Positions 1-6,138 of a stretch of 6,138 nt of DNA are shown piece by piece (within the stretch, counting starts at the first letter, position 1; each line of letters begins with the position of its first letter). Source of the stretch: Bryobacteraceae bacterium (lineage in GTDB: Bacteria; Acidobacteriota; Terriglobia; Bryobacterales; Bryobacteraceae); contig JACMLA010000085.1 in assembly GCA_014379815.1 (NCBI GenBank), positions 1-6,138 of the forward strand, in the 5' to 3' direction. The position numbers were made by a program, and so were the translations under genes. A model generated the notes under the pieces. That model was not told the origin of the DNA and searched no databases. It saw nothing but the letters and a program-made list of their open reading frames with translations.

Positions 1-272
1 AAGCAACCGTATTGTTAAATTCGAACGCTCAATTGTCTGAATACTACGCTGATTACGCGGACAAGCCCGCCGACGCGCTTAGAGTTGCGGAAGTAGAAAA
101 AGCCCGCCGCCATGACGTCAATACGCTCGATAATTACGCATGGGCACTTTACCGCAACAAGCGCCACGATGAAGCGCGCAAAGCCATGAACGAAGCGCTT
201 GCTGCAGGCACTCGTGATCCCGGGCTTGTCCGCCACTCAGTAGTTATTCGCAGTGCCAAAGAAGCTAAGTAA
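1..272 (+). CDS. Tetratricopeptide-repeat protein, C-terminal fragment (5' end outside window)
   Basis: The reading frame is open from the left window edge (first whole codon at base 3) to a TAA at 270-272, giving 89 visible residues. A TTG at base 12 could be read as a start, but nothing supports it. The frame continues upstream without a stop and the protein begins in the middle of a helical repeat, so this is the tail of a longer gene. The sequence shows TPR-type helix pairs. The segment around DNYAWALYRNKRHDEARKAM carries the W/Y-A-L...G/N-R..EA pattern of a TPR helix A/B pair, preceded by another amphipathic segment (PADALRVAEVEKARRH). TPR domains are protein-interaction scaffolds, and no catalytic motif is visible. 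In acidobacterial TPR proteins of this style, such a terminal repeat often follows several others; that is family knowledge. The specific role cannot be told from this fragment. A terminator-like hairpin follows 8 bases after the stop. Confidence 0.85.
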   Translation, partial: ATVLLNSNAQLSEYYADYADKPADALRVAEVEKARRHDVNTLDNYAWALYRNKRHDEARKAMNEALAAGTRDPGLVRHSVVIRSAKEAK

Positions 273-280
273 CAAAACAT

Positions 281-313
281 TTGCACAACGCAAACAACAG
301 AAGCGTTGTGCGA
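281..313 (+). terminator. Terminator-like hairpin after the TPR gene
   Basis: The arms GCACAACGC (283-291) and GCGTTGTGC (303-311) are perfectly complementary around an 11-base A-rich loop. A T-G wobble (282/312) and a T-A pair (281/313) extend the stem to 11 bp. It is followed by a T-rich but interrupted stretch (ATTTGTTACATTTC). The position just after the TPR stop and the stem strength fit a Rho-independent terminator, although the T tract is imperfect. Its right arm overlaps the proposed -35 of the next promoter, so the two signals share bases. Confidence 0.55.
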
Positions 314-335
314 TTTGTTACATTTCTGATAGAAT
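306..335 (+). promoter_or_regulatory. Extended -10 promoter for the TonB-dependent receptor gene
   Basis: TAGAAT at 330-335 matches five of six bases of the sigma-70 -10 consensus. It is preceded by TG plus one base (327-329), giving an extended -10 element (TGATAGAAT). A weak -35 candidate, TTGTGC at 306-311, lies 18 bases upstream. An extended -10 can compensate for a poor -35. Transcription would start near 342, leaving a leader of only about 25 bases before the ATG at 367. The start point is inferred from spacing only. Confidence 0.5.
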
Positions 336-336
336 T

Positions 337-359
337 CCCCTGACTAAGTTAGTCAGGGG
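337..359. promoter_or_regulatory. Perfect 11+1+11 palindrome, candidate operator over the transcription start
   Basis: CCCCTGACTAA (337-347) and TTAGTCAGGGG (349-359) are exact reverse complements around the single central G at 348. The palindrome begins one base after the -10 box, covers the predicted transcription start and ends 7 bases before the receptor ATG. Exact dyad symmetry at this position is what a dimeric repressor operator looks like. As RNA, the right half contains the Shine-Dalgarno sequence, so a hairpin that masks the ribosome-binding site is an alternative. If transcription starts near 342, most of the CCCC left arm would be absent from the mRNA, which favours the operator reading. 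The binding protein is unknown and its gene is not in this window. Confidence 0.5.
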
Positions 360-361
360 GT
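355..361 (+). promoter_or_regulatory. Ribosome-binding site of the receptor gene
   Basis: AGGGGGT can pair along its whole length with the anti-Shine-Dalgarno UCCUCCA read in the opposite direction, with one G-U wobble. The GGGGG core is 6 bases from the ATG at 367, which is good spacing and fixes the start codon. The site lies within and just past the right arm of the 337-359 palindrome. Confidence 0.6.
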
Positions 362-366
362 AGTAC

Positions 367-3300
367 ATGAAGTTAAAAAAGGTTGCCGCATGCCTCGCGC
401 TAACAGCGTGTATGGCAGCAGCGCAAACCACGAGTGGTTCCATCACCGGCACAATAATCGATCCATCAGGTGCGGCAATTACCGGTGCAAACGTAACGCT
501 GTCCGATCGTGCCCGCCAAACAACAGTGCGCGCGGCCAGTGAACCCACCGGCCGATTCGTTTTCACCGTCGTTCAACCCGGCAACTATAGCCTGAGTATC
601 GAGTCTCCAGGCTTTAAAACGATGAAGCGCGACAGTATCGTAGTGCAGGCCAATGACCGGTTAAGCCTTGGCGAGATGTCCATGCAGGTAGGCGACGTTG
701 CAGAGACCGTTGAAGTCTCGGCACAGGGCGTTGCTTTGCAGACAGAAAGCGCGGAACGTTCGGCCGTTCTCGTCACAAAACAGCTTGAGAATATTGCAGT
801 AAATGGCCGCAGTTACCTTGCATTGGCTGCGCTGACACCTGGTGTTGTGAGCACAGGGAATTTCACGACCGCTGGTACAGGTGGGCTCGCTAACATCTCC
901 GCTAATGGCGCCCGAAGCAATCAGAATCAACTCACGCTAAACGGAATTGGCAACGTTGATACCGGCAACAATGGCGATCAACTGGCGACCATTAGTCTTG
1001 ATTCCGTGCAGGAGTACCGAATCCTGACCGGGTCCTACCAGGCTGAGTACGGCAGATCCTCCGGAGCTCAGATCAGCGTGGTAACAAAAAGCGGCACATC
1101 ACAGATTCATGGCAGCGGTTACTATTACCGTCGTCATGACAGTCTGAACGCCAACGACTGGCTCAGCAACCGGGATGGCCGTGCCAAGAAGCTTTATCGC
1201 TATTACAACCCCGGTTATACAATCGGTGGCCCTGTATACATTCCCGGTATCCCGTTTAACAAAAACCGCGACAAACTGTTCTTTTTCTGGAGCCAGGAAT
1301 ATCAGGATCAGTTGCAACCTGAGGGAGTGCGCCGCGTAACCGTTCCCACGGCGCTCGAACGAACGGGTGATTTCTCTCAATCGGTAGACAGGTCCGGCGG
1401 TAAGATCTTCGTACGCGATCCGAACGCCGGACTTCCGTGCAGTTCAGCGGACAGCAGAGGCTGTTTCTCCGATGGCGGAGTCCTGAACAAAATTCCCACC
1501 AACAGGCTCTACAGGCCGGGCGTCGCTTTGCTAAATTTCTTTCCCGCGCCAACCGTGGATAAGAACATCACGCGCGACTACAACCTTGAATCGCAGATCT
1601 CGACTGGAAAGCCCCGGCGCGAAGATCTTATCCGAATCGACTACAACATTACTTCCAACATGCGTGTGTTTACGCATTACATCAACAACAAGAACTCGAC
1701 GACAACGCCTTACGGTTCCTTCGTGCTCGGTTCAAATCTTCCGCTGATTCCGATCACCGACGCCCGACCCGGCAAGAGCTTCGCGGCGGGATTCACCACC
1801 ATACTTAGCCCCGTCATGACTAACGAGTTCACCTTCGGCTACGGCAAGAACGACATTCTGATTGCGCCGACCGCAGGAGCCTCCGTTCTGTCGAAGCAAA
1901 CTACCGGCATCGATCTTCCCGTGCTCTACCCGAGCGCAGTGCAGGACAACTACATTCCCAGCTTCGGTTACGGCGGAACGAAGATCAACAACAGCAACAG
2001 CTACGGTACTGGCCGGGCACCGTTTGTCAATTTCAACAACACGATCGATATTATCGACAACTTCACCCGTGTCCAGGGCTCTCACCTCCTCAAGTTCGGC
2101 ATCTACATGCAGCACAGTCGCAAGAATCAAAGTCCCGACGGCGATCCCAATGGGTTCTACGATTTCGGCGACTCGCCGGCCAATCCGTTCGACACGGGTT
2201 ACGGTTTTTCCAATGCCGCACTTGGCATCTATCAGACTTTCCGGCAAAACAATAAGTACGCAACCGGCGAGTACCGCTACTGGAACGTCGAATGGTACGC
2301 ACAGGATACCTGGAAAGTGTCGCGCCGCCTGACGCTTGACTATGGTCTGCGAATGGCTTTGATTCAACCTCAATACGATCAGTCCCTGCAGACGGCCAGC
2401 TGGCTTCGCGAGAGGTACGATCCGGCTCAGGCGGTTCGCCTCTACTATCCTGTCTACGGTTCCGGCGGAGCACTCACAGGAGCTATCGATCGCCAGACTG
2501 GCCAGACTTTGCCCTCATTCGCGGTCGGTCGAATCGTCCCCAACAGCGGCAACATTCTGAACGGAATCGTGCAGGCGGGGAAGGACATCGAAAAAGGCCT
2601 GATCAAAAATCGGGGTATTCACTGGGGCCCGCGAGTGGGCATCGCGTGGGATGTACTTGGGGATCAGAGTTTCGTCATCCGTACCGGTGGCGGCATCTAC
2701 TTTGATCGCTATCAGGGTAATCGCGTTTTTTCGATGCTGAACAATCCGCCGACCGCACTTCCTGCGCAGCTGACCTACGGTTACGCGAGCCAGATCGATC
2801 CTGCAACTGCTCTGATCGGCCCGCCATCGCTCAATGCATTTGACTATAACGGTCAGGTTCCGACTGTGTTCTCGTACAACTTTGGCATCCAGAAGAGGTT
2901 GCCTGGCGACTTCGTGCTTGACGTTGCCTACGTAGGCTCTCAGTCGCGCCATCTCCAGAATCAAATCAATCTGAACGCCATTCCCTACGGTGCATTTTTC
3001 CGTCCGGAGAACGCAGGACTGAATGATGCCAACTTCTACCGGCCATACCCGGGCTTTGGAGATATCAGACTTTTCAAGGCGGACGCCAATGCTAATTACA
3101 ACTCGCTTCAGGTGAGTGCCAACCGGCGACTGGCCCGCGATCTGTTCTTCGATCTCTCGTATACCTGGAGCCGTGCGCTAACCACAGCCAGCGGCGATGG
3201 TGACTTTGCGCGAATAGATGACAAGAACCGACAGGGCTATTATGGCCTTGCGGATTTCCATCGCAAGCACAACCTTGCAGTGAACTTCATCTACGAGATT

Positions 3301-3873
3301 CCGACCCCACTGAAAAGCAACCGCTTTTCCAAAGCAGCACTTGGCGCATGGCAGCTTTCAGGAATCTATCAGTACCAAAGCGGCCTGCCCGACAGTATTG
3401 GATTTGGCATCACCGGGGTCAATAACCAGATCCTGACCGGTTCCTTTACCGAGGGCGCACGCGTCCGTCTGGTCGGCGATCCCACCAAAGGAGTTGCTGG
3501 CGGTCCCTACTTCAACATCAACCCGGATGCGTTCCGGATTCCGGTCGTCGGATCCATCGGACTCGATGCCCCTAATCGCTACTTCATCAGGCCGGGTATT
3601 AACAACTGGAATATGTCTCTGCAAAAGACGATCTCGATTGTCGAGCGGGCACGCCTGCAGTTCCGGTTCGACGCCTTCAACGTCTTCAACCACACTCAGT
3701 TTTCCGACTACAACCGGACTCTGAACTACTCCGGTCTTAACAATCCGACTCCGACCAACCTGCCGCGATTTAATGAGGCTACCGGAAGATGGGACAACCC
3801 TGTTGGTTTTGGCGCAGTCAATGCAGTGCGTGATCCGCGTTCAGTGCAGCTCGTCATGCGGATTCAGTTCTGA
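367..3873 (+). CDS. Oar-like TonB-dependent receptor with carboxypeptidase-regulatory-like domain
   Basis: This 1168-residue protein is an outer-membrane beta barrel predicted to import, or possibly export, a substrate using TonB-ExbBD energy; the substrate is unknown. It begins with a signal peptide (KK, then VAACLALTACMAAA), with likely signal peptidase I cleavage at A19/Q20. Residues 25 to about 105 form a carboxypeptidase-regulatory-like (CarboxypepD_reg/Cna-B type) beta sandwich, including GSITGTIIDPSGAAITGANV and GRFVF...PGNYSLSIESPGFK. A TonB-box-like ETVEVSA lies at 113-119. The plug follows (about 130-245), with NGRSYLALAALTPGV and QEYRILTGSYQAEYGRSSG. The rest is aromatic-rich barrel strands, ending in VMRIQF with a terminal Phe as expected of a BAM recognition signal. 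The length is normal for Oar-like receptors of Acidobacteriota, and no frameshift is visible. Two tandem TGA codons end it (3871-3876). The start is set by a Shine-Dalgarno 6 bases upstream. It appears to have its own promoter and terminator. Function beyond the family level is not supported by the sequence. Confidence 0.95.
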   Translation: MKLKKVAACLALTACMAAAQTTSGSITGTIIDPSGAAITGANVTLSDRARQTTVRAASEPTGRFVFTVVQPGNYSLSIESPGFKTMKRDSIVVQANDRLSLGEMSMQVGDVAETVEVSAQGVALQTESAERSAVLVTKQLENIAVNGRSYLALAALTPGVVSTGNFTTAGTGGLANISANGARSNQNQLTLNGIGNVDTGNNGDQLATISLDSVQEYRILTGSYQAEYGRSSGAQISVVTKSGTSQIHGSGYYYRRHDSLNANDWLSNRDGRAKKLYRYYNPGYTIGGPVYIPGIPFNKNRDKLFFFWSQEYQDQLQPEGVRRVTVPTALERTGDFSQSVDRSGGKIFVRDPNAGLPCSSADSRGCFSDGGVLNKIPTNRLYRPGVALLNFFPAPTVDKNITRDYNLESQISTGKPRREDLIRIDYNITSNMRVFTHYINNKNSTTTPYGSFVLGSNLPLIPITDARPGKSFAAGFTTILSPVMTNEFTFGYGKNDILIAPTAGASVLSKQTTGIDLPVLYPSAVQDNYIPSFGYGGTKINNSNSYGTGRAPFVNFNNTIDIIDNFTRVQGSHLLKFGIYMQHSRKNQSPDGDPNGFYDFGDSPANPFDTGYGFSNAALGIYQTFRQNNKYATGEYRYWNVEWYAQDTWKVSRRLTLDYGLRMALIQPQYDQSLQTASWLRERYDPAQAVRLYYPVYGSGGALTGAIDRQTGQTLPSFAVGRIVPNSGNILNGIVQAGKDIEKGLIKNRGIHWGPRVGIAWDVLGDQSFVIRTGGGIYFDRYQGNRVFSMLNNPPTALPAQLTYGYASQIDPATALIGPPSLNAFDYNGQVPTVFSYNFGIQKRLPGDFVLDVAYVGSQSRHLQNQINLNAIPYGAFFRPENAGLNDANFYRPYPGFGDIRLFKADANANYNSLQVSANRRLARDLFFDLSYTWSRALTTASGDGDFARIDDKNRQGYYGLADFHRKHNLAVNFIYEIPTPLKSNRFSKAALGAWQLSGIYQYQSGLPDSIGFGITGVNNQILTGSFTEGARVRLVGDPTKGVAGGPYFNINPDAFRIPVVGSIGLDAPNRYFIRPGINNWNMSLQKTISIVERARLQFRFDAFNVFNHTQFSDYNRTLNYSGLNNPTPTNLPRFNEATGRWDNPVGFGAVNAVRDPRSVQLVMRIQF

Positions 3874-3878
3874 TGAAT

Positions 3879-3918
3879 AAAAGAGGCAGGCCGGCGTCAT
3901 AACCGGTCTGCCTCTTTT
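3879..3918. terminator. Bidirectional Rho-independent terminator between convergent genes
   Basis: The left arm 3879-3894 (AAAAGAGGCAGGCCGG) pairs with the right arm 3903-3918 (CCGGTCTGCCTCTTTT) around an 8-base loop. This gives a 16-bp stem with one G-U wobble in the + strand transcript, which becomes one A-C mismatch in the - strand transcript. AAAA on the left and TTTT on the right supply a terminal U run in both directions. It begins 5 bases after the receptor stop and ends one base before the peptidase stop codon (3920-3922), so it can serve both genes. Confidence 0.9.
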
Positions 3919-3919
3919 A

Positions 3920-5548
3920 CTAACGCCCGCTCACTGCAAATTCGTCACCGGTATTCCAACGAGGCAGAGGCTCGCTGTTGGCGACGTTCAGCCCCAGCAG
4001 AAATCCGAACCGCGCGGACTGCTCCAGACTCGCGAAATCCCAATCCTCCTGAAACTGATCGCTCGGCTGATGGTAGTGCTTCGTGTTGTATTCCCGGAAC
4101 TCGTCCTCTGCAAATTTGTCCAGCTTGCCGTGTACCCTGGGTCCCGGCGCCACTTTGAAAGCGGGCACTCCGGCGCGGGCCAGCATAAAGTGATCCGAAC
4201 GATAAAAGCTCCCTTGTTCCGGATGAGCGTCGGTCGCTATTTCAAGGTCGAATCTGCGGGCCGCCTCCTGCACCATTGGGTACGAAGAGGTGCGTTCTGC
4301 TCCGGTCACGACGATATCCCGCGTGCGTCCTGAAGGGCGCAGTGCATCGTAATTGATGTTGACTGCAATCTTGTTCAGCGGCTGGACGGGATGTGCTGCA
4401 TAGAACTCAGCTCCACGCAATCCGCTCTCCTCCGCCGTCCAGAATGCAAACAAGACTGAGCGTTTTGGTTTTTGCCCCAGTTGTGAAAATGCCCTCGCCT
4501 GCTCCAGCACTACGCCGCACCCAGTGGCATTGTCGATCGCGCCGTTATAAATCTCGTCTCCATTTACGGGAAGCGCGATCCCAAGGTGATCCCAGTGAGC
4601 GCTGAACATGACATATTCATCCTTCTGCTTAGGATCACTTCCCTCAACTTGCCCCAGAACATTGCGGCTCTGAATCTGGCGAATCTTAGCATTCAAATGT
4701 CCCTTTAGCCGGACGCCAAGTGGCATGGGACGGAAGTCGCGCGAATCGGCTGCCTTCATCAACTCGGCGATGTTCCTGCCAGACATTCCCAAAAGTTTGT
4801 TGCCCGCCTCCTCAGTCAGCCAGCCAGCAAACGCCATTGCATACTTGCCCGGTTCCAGCTGCATCTGCGGATCTTCTTTGCTCCACGAATTCCGCACCAC
4901 TTGCCACCCGTATCCCGCCGTCGGCGTTGTGTGGATGATTACGCAGCCCAATGCACCCTGGCGCGCGGCCTGTTCAAATTTGTAGATCCATCTGCCGGCG
5001 TACGTGAGCGTTCGTCCTTTGAACACTTCGGGGTTTTCAGGCTGCGGTTCATTGGTGAAGAGCACAACAACCTTGCCTTTTACATCGACGCCTTTATAAT
5101 CGTTCCACTTCTCGGATTCGGATACGATCCCGTGCCCCACGAAGACCGCTTCTGAGTCGAACTCTTCGACCGCATTTTGCCGGTGGCTTGCTCCCACGAA
5201 TTCGTCCTGCCACTTAAAACTCACGGATTTGCCGGGGCCCGACGCGCTTAGCGTTGAGTCCGGTTGCGTGCTCATCCCAACCAGCGGCACCGTCTGGAAC
5301 CAGGTGCCTTTCTCCCCTGCCGGCTTCAGCCCGTAGCCAGTCATGACGGCTGCGATGTACTCCTCCGAAAGCCTTCCACCGCGAGAACCTACTCCTCGCC
5401 CCTCCAGCAGATCGCTCGAAAGAAATCGTACGTGGCCTTTGATGCGGTCTCCAGACACATCTCCCTGTCCGTGCAGGTAAGTTTGTCCCTGCAGAACGAA
5501 GCCAATCAGAATGAGCCTAATCCCTATCGAGTTGAGGTAGATGCGCAT
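3920..5548 (-). CDS. Secreted M28-family zinc metallopeptidase with PA domain
   Basis: This 542-residue exported peptidase is predicted to remove N-terminal residues from peptides using two zinc ions. The N-terminus ([21 protein letters not shown]) is a signal peptide with no lipobox. A protease-associated domain spans about residues 130-260 ([33 protein letters not shown]) and sits before the catalytic half, as in PA-containing M28 enzymes. By M28 family comparison the active-site residues are all present: H318 and D320 in SAHWDHLG, bridging D339 in GAIDNATG, catalytic base E373 and ligand E374 in [10 protein letters not shown]401 in NINYDALRP, and H493 in [23 protein letters not shown] (450-464) is also typical. 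The length is normal. The frame extends upstream to possible starts at 5584 and 5608, but those would put charged residues before the signal peptide and overlap cysD, so ATG 5546-5548 is preferred; only a weak GAGAA precedes it. The exact substrate (aminopeptidase or carboxypeptidase) is not decided by the sequence. Confidence 0.93.
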   Translation of the reverse strand: MRIYLNSIGIRLILIGFVLQGQTYLHGQGDVSGDRIKGHVRFLSSDLLEGRGVGSRGGRLSEEYIAAVMTGYGLKPAGEKGTWFQTVPLVGMSTQPDSTLSASGPGKSVSFKWQDEFVGASHRQNAVEEFDSEAVFVGHGIVSESEKWNDYKGVDVKGKVVVLFTNEPQPENPEVFKGRTLTYAGRWIYKFEQAARQGALGCVIIHTTPTAGYGWQVVRNSWSKEDPQMQLEPGKYAMAFAGWLTEEAGNKLLGMSGRNIAELMKAADSRDFRPMPLGVRLKGHLNAKIRQIQSRNVLGQVEGSDPKQKDEYVMFSAHWDHLGIALPVNGDEIYNGAIDNATGCGVVLEQARAFSQLGQKPKRSVLFAFWTAEESGLRGAEFYAAHPVQPLNKIAVNINYDALRPSGRTRDIVVTGAERTSSYPMVQEAARRFDLEIATDAHPEQGSFYRSDHFMLARAGVPAFKVAPGPRVHGKLDKFAEDEFREYNTKHYHQPSDQFQEDWDFASLEQSARFGFLLGLNVANSEPLPRWNTGDEFAVSGR

Positions 5549-5556
5549 GTTATTCT
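5548..5556 (+). promoter_or_regulatory. Possible extended -10 element for cysD
   Basis: TGTTATTCT combines a TG-N extension with TATTCT, which matches four of six bases of the -10 consensus. I found no convincing -35 at normal spacing. Transcription would start near 5563, about 20 bases before the cysD ATG. The element touches the start codon of the divergent peptidase gene (5546-5548). The region between the two genes is only 34 bp, so any cysD promoter must be here or inside the peptidase gene. This is a weak call based on motif and position. Confidence 0.25.
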
Positions 5557-5582
5557 CACAATTGAACTGTTTCGAACGTAAC

Positions 5583-6138
5583 ATGACCAGCGCAGTTGTC
5601 GAACCCACAACAGGAACGCCTCCAACTCTTACTCATCTTCGGGCTCTCGAGGCGGAGAGCATTCACATTCTTCGCGAAGTCGCGGCTGAATTTGCAAAGC
5701 CCGTGATGCTGTATTCCATCGGGAAAGACTCGTCCGTGATGCTTCGCCTGGCGCAAAAAGCTTTTTACCCGGGTCCATTTCCGTTCCCGCTTCTGCACAT
5801 CGACACGCGCTATAAATTTCGCGAGATGATTGCCTTCCGGGATACGTACCCTAAGAGTATCGGCGCCGAACTCCTGGTTTCCGCCAACGACCAGGCGATC
5901 GCAGATGGTGCCAATCCCTTTCGGCTCGGCACTCAGAGATGTTGCGCTCTTCTGAAGACCCGCGCGCTGCTCGATGGTCTCGAAAGCCATGGTTTCGATG
6001 CAGCATTCGGCGGCGCGCGCCGCGACGAGGAGAAGTCCCGCGCCAAAGAACGGATTTACTCCTTCCGCGACGCGTTTGGCCAGTGGGATCCGAAAAATCA
6101 GCGCCCTGAGCTCTGGAATCTGTATAACGGCCGCGTCG
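5583..6138 (+). CDS. cysD: Sulfate adenylyltransferase subunit 2 (CysD), N-terminal 185 codons; runs off window end
   Basis: CysD is the catalytic subunit of ATP sulfurylase. With the GTPase CysN it makes adenosine 5'-phosphosulfate from ATP and sulfate in the cytoplasm, the first step of sulfate assimilation. The frame is open from ATG 5583 to the window edge without a stop. Hallmarks are [20 protein letters not shown] (residues 18-37), the PP-loop of the N-type ATP pyrophosphatase fold [11 protein letters not shown] (44-54), [16 protein letters not shown] (67-82), and the near-invariant [20 protein letters not shown] (140-159), followed by SFRD and [11 protein letters not shown]. Alignment from memory with the E. 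coli protein (about 300 residues) suggests roughly the last 40% is missing. ATG 5583 puts the conserved HL at residue 18, against about 8 in E. coli. An in-frame ATG at 5547, 9 bases after a GAGG, would add 12 residues and overlap the peptidase start, so it is less likely. No clear Shine-Dalgarno precedes 5583. cysN or cysNC is expected downstream. Confidence 0.96.
   Translation, partial: MTSAVVEPTTGTPPTLTHLRALEAESIHILREVAAEFAKPVMLYSIGKDSSVMLRLAQKAFYPGPFPFPLLHIDTRYKFREMIAFRDTYPKSIGAELLVSANDQAIADGANPFRLGTQRCCALLKTRALLDGLESHGFDAAFGGARRDEEKSRAKERIYSFRDAFGQWDPKNQRPELWNLYNGRV

Noticed and set aside
12..14. TTG at base 12 as the true start of a small 86-residue protein.
   Set aside because: The frame is open to the window edge, no ribosome-binding site can be seen, and the protein begins in the middle of a repeat, so it is the tail of a larger gene.
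1862..2332. A 156-residue + strand frame inside the receptor gene, rich in Ser, Thr and Arg.
   Set aside because: It is an out-of-frame shadow of the receptor with low-complexity composition and no family signature; the receptor frame is uninterrupted here.
1732..2373. A 213-residue open frame on the - strand inside the receptor gene.
   Set aside because: It is fully antisense to a strongly supported receptor coding sequence and has no recognisable domain; its amino-acid make-up (many V, E, D, R) looks like a codon shadow.
5549..5563. Minus-strand AATTGTGAGAATAAC resembles the left part of the E. coli lac operator.
   Set aside because: It lacks bases of the operator and any dyad symmetry, there is no lac context, and the organism appears unrelated; a chance resemblance.
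5549..5608. Longer N-terminus of the M28 peptidase starting at 5608 or 5584.
   Set aside because: The extra residues would precede a clear signal peptide and overlap cysD; the ATG at 5546-5548 places the signal peptide at the N-terminus.
5549..5610. A -35/-10 pair for the peptidase on the - strand inside the start of cysD (TTCGAC, 17 bases, TACGTT).
   Set aside because: Both boxes match the consensus poorly, so I cannot support it as a promoter even though some promoter must lie nearby.
5808..5810. Arg76 in the CysD motif HIDTRYKF, where E. coli has Gly, as a possible defect.
   Set aside because: This position varies among CysD proteins (Gly, Thr and Lys are remembered from other bacteria), and all surrounding motifs are intact.
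5556..5990. A 144-residue - strand frame opposite the start of cysD.
   Set aside because: It lies antisense to the highly conserved CysD coding sequence, which explains this region entirely.

Overview
The window looks like ordinary chromosomal DNA from a member of the Acidobacteriota, probably a Bryobacter/Solibacter-like Terriglobia. The main reason is the 1168-residue TonB-dependent receptor. It has a carboxypeptidase-regulatory-like N-terminal domain, the phrases GRSYLALAALTPGV and YQAEYGRSSGAQISVVTKSGTS, and a barrel ending in VMRIQF, a style of Oar-like receptor that is greatly expanded in that phylum. The taxonomic call is inference from protein style and was not tested by any search.

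Layout: (1) bases 1-272 hold the 3' end of a tetratricopeptide-repeat protein on the + strand. (2) Bases 273-366 are a compact intergenic region. It holds a terminator-like hairpin, an extended -10 promoter, and a perfect 23-bp palindrome (two 11-bp arms around one central base) lying between the -10 and the start codon. (3) Bases 367-3873 (+) encode the Oar-like TonB-dependent receptor. (4) Bases 3879-3918 form a long hairpin with an A tract on one side and a T tract on the other, serving as a shared terminator between convergent genes. (5) Bases 3920-5548 (-) encode a secreted M28 zinc peptidase with a protease-associated domain and all metal ligands in place. (6) From 5583 (+) to the window end runs the first 185 codons of cysD, sulfate adenylyltransferase subunit 2. 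Its 5' end lies only 34 bp from the 5' end of the divergent peptidase gene.

How the genes fit together: the receptor and the exported peptidase could both serve acquisition or turnover of extracellular peptides. They are on opposite strands and converge, so they are not an operon, and the link is only suggestive. cysD begins a separate sulfate-assimilation locus; cysN or cysNC would be expected just past the window. I see no mobile element, CRISPR array, RNA gene or novel multi-gene system. The most interesting feature is the promoter/palindrome/ribosome-binding-site arrangement in front of the receptor gene, which suggests a dedicated repressor or a structured leader.
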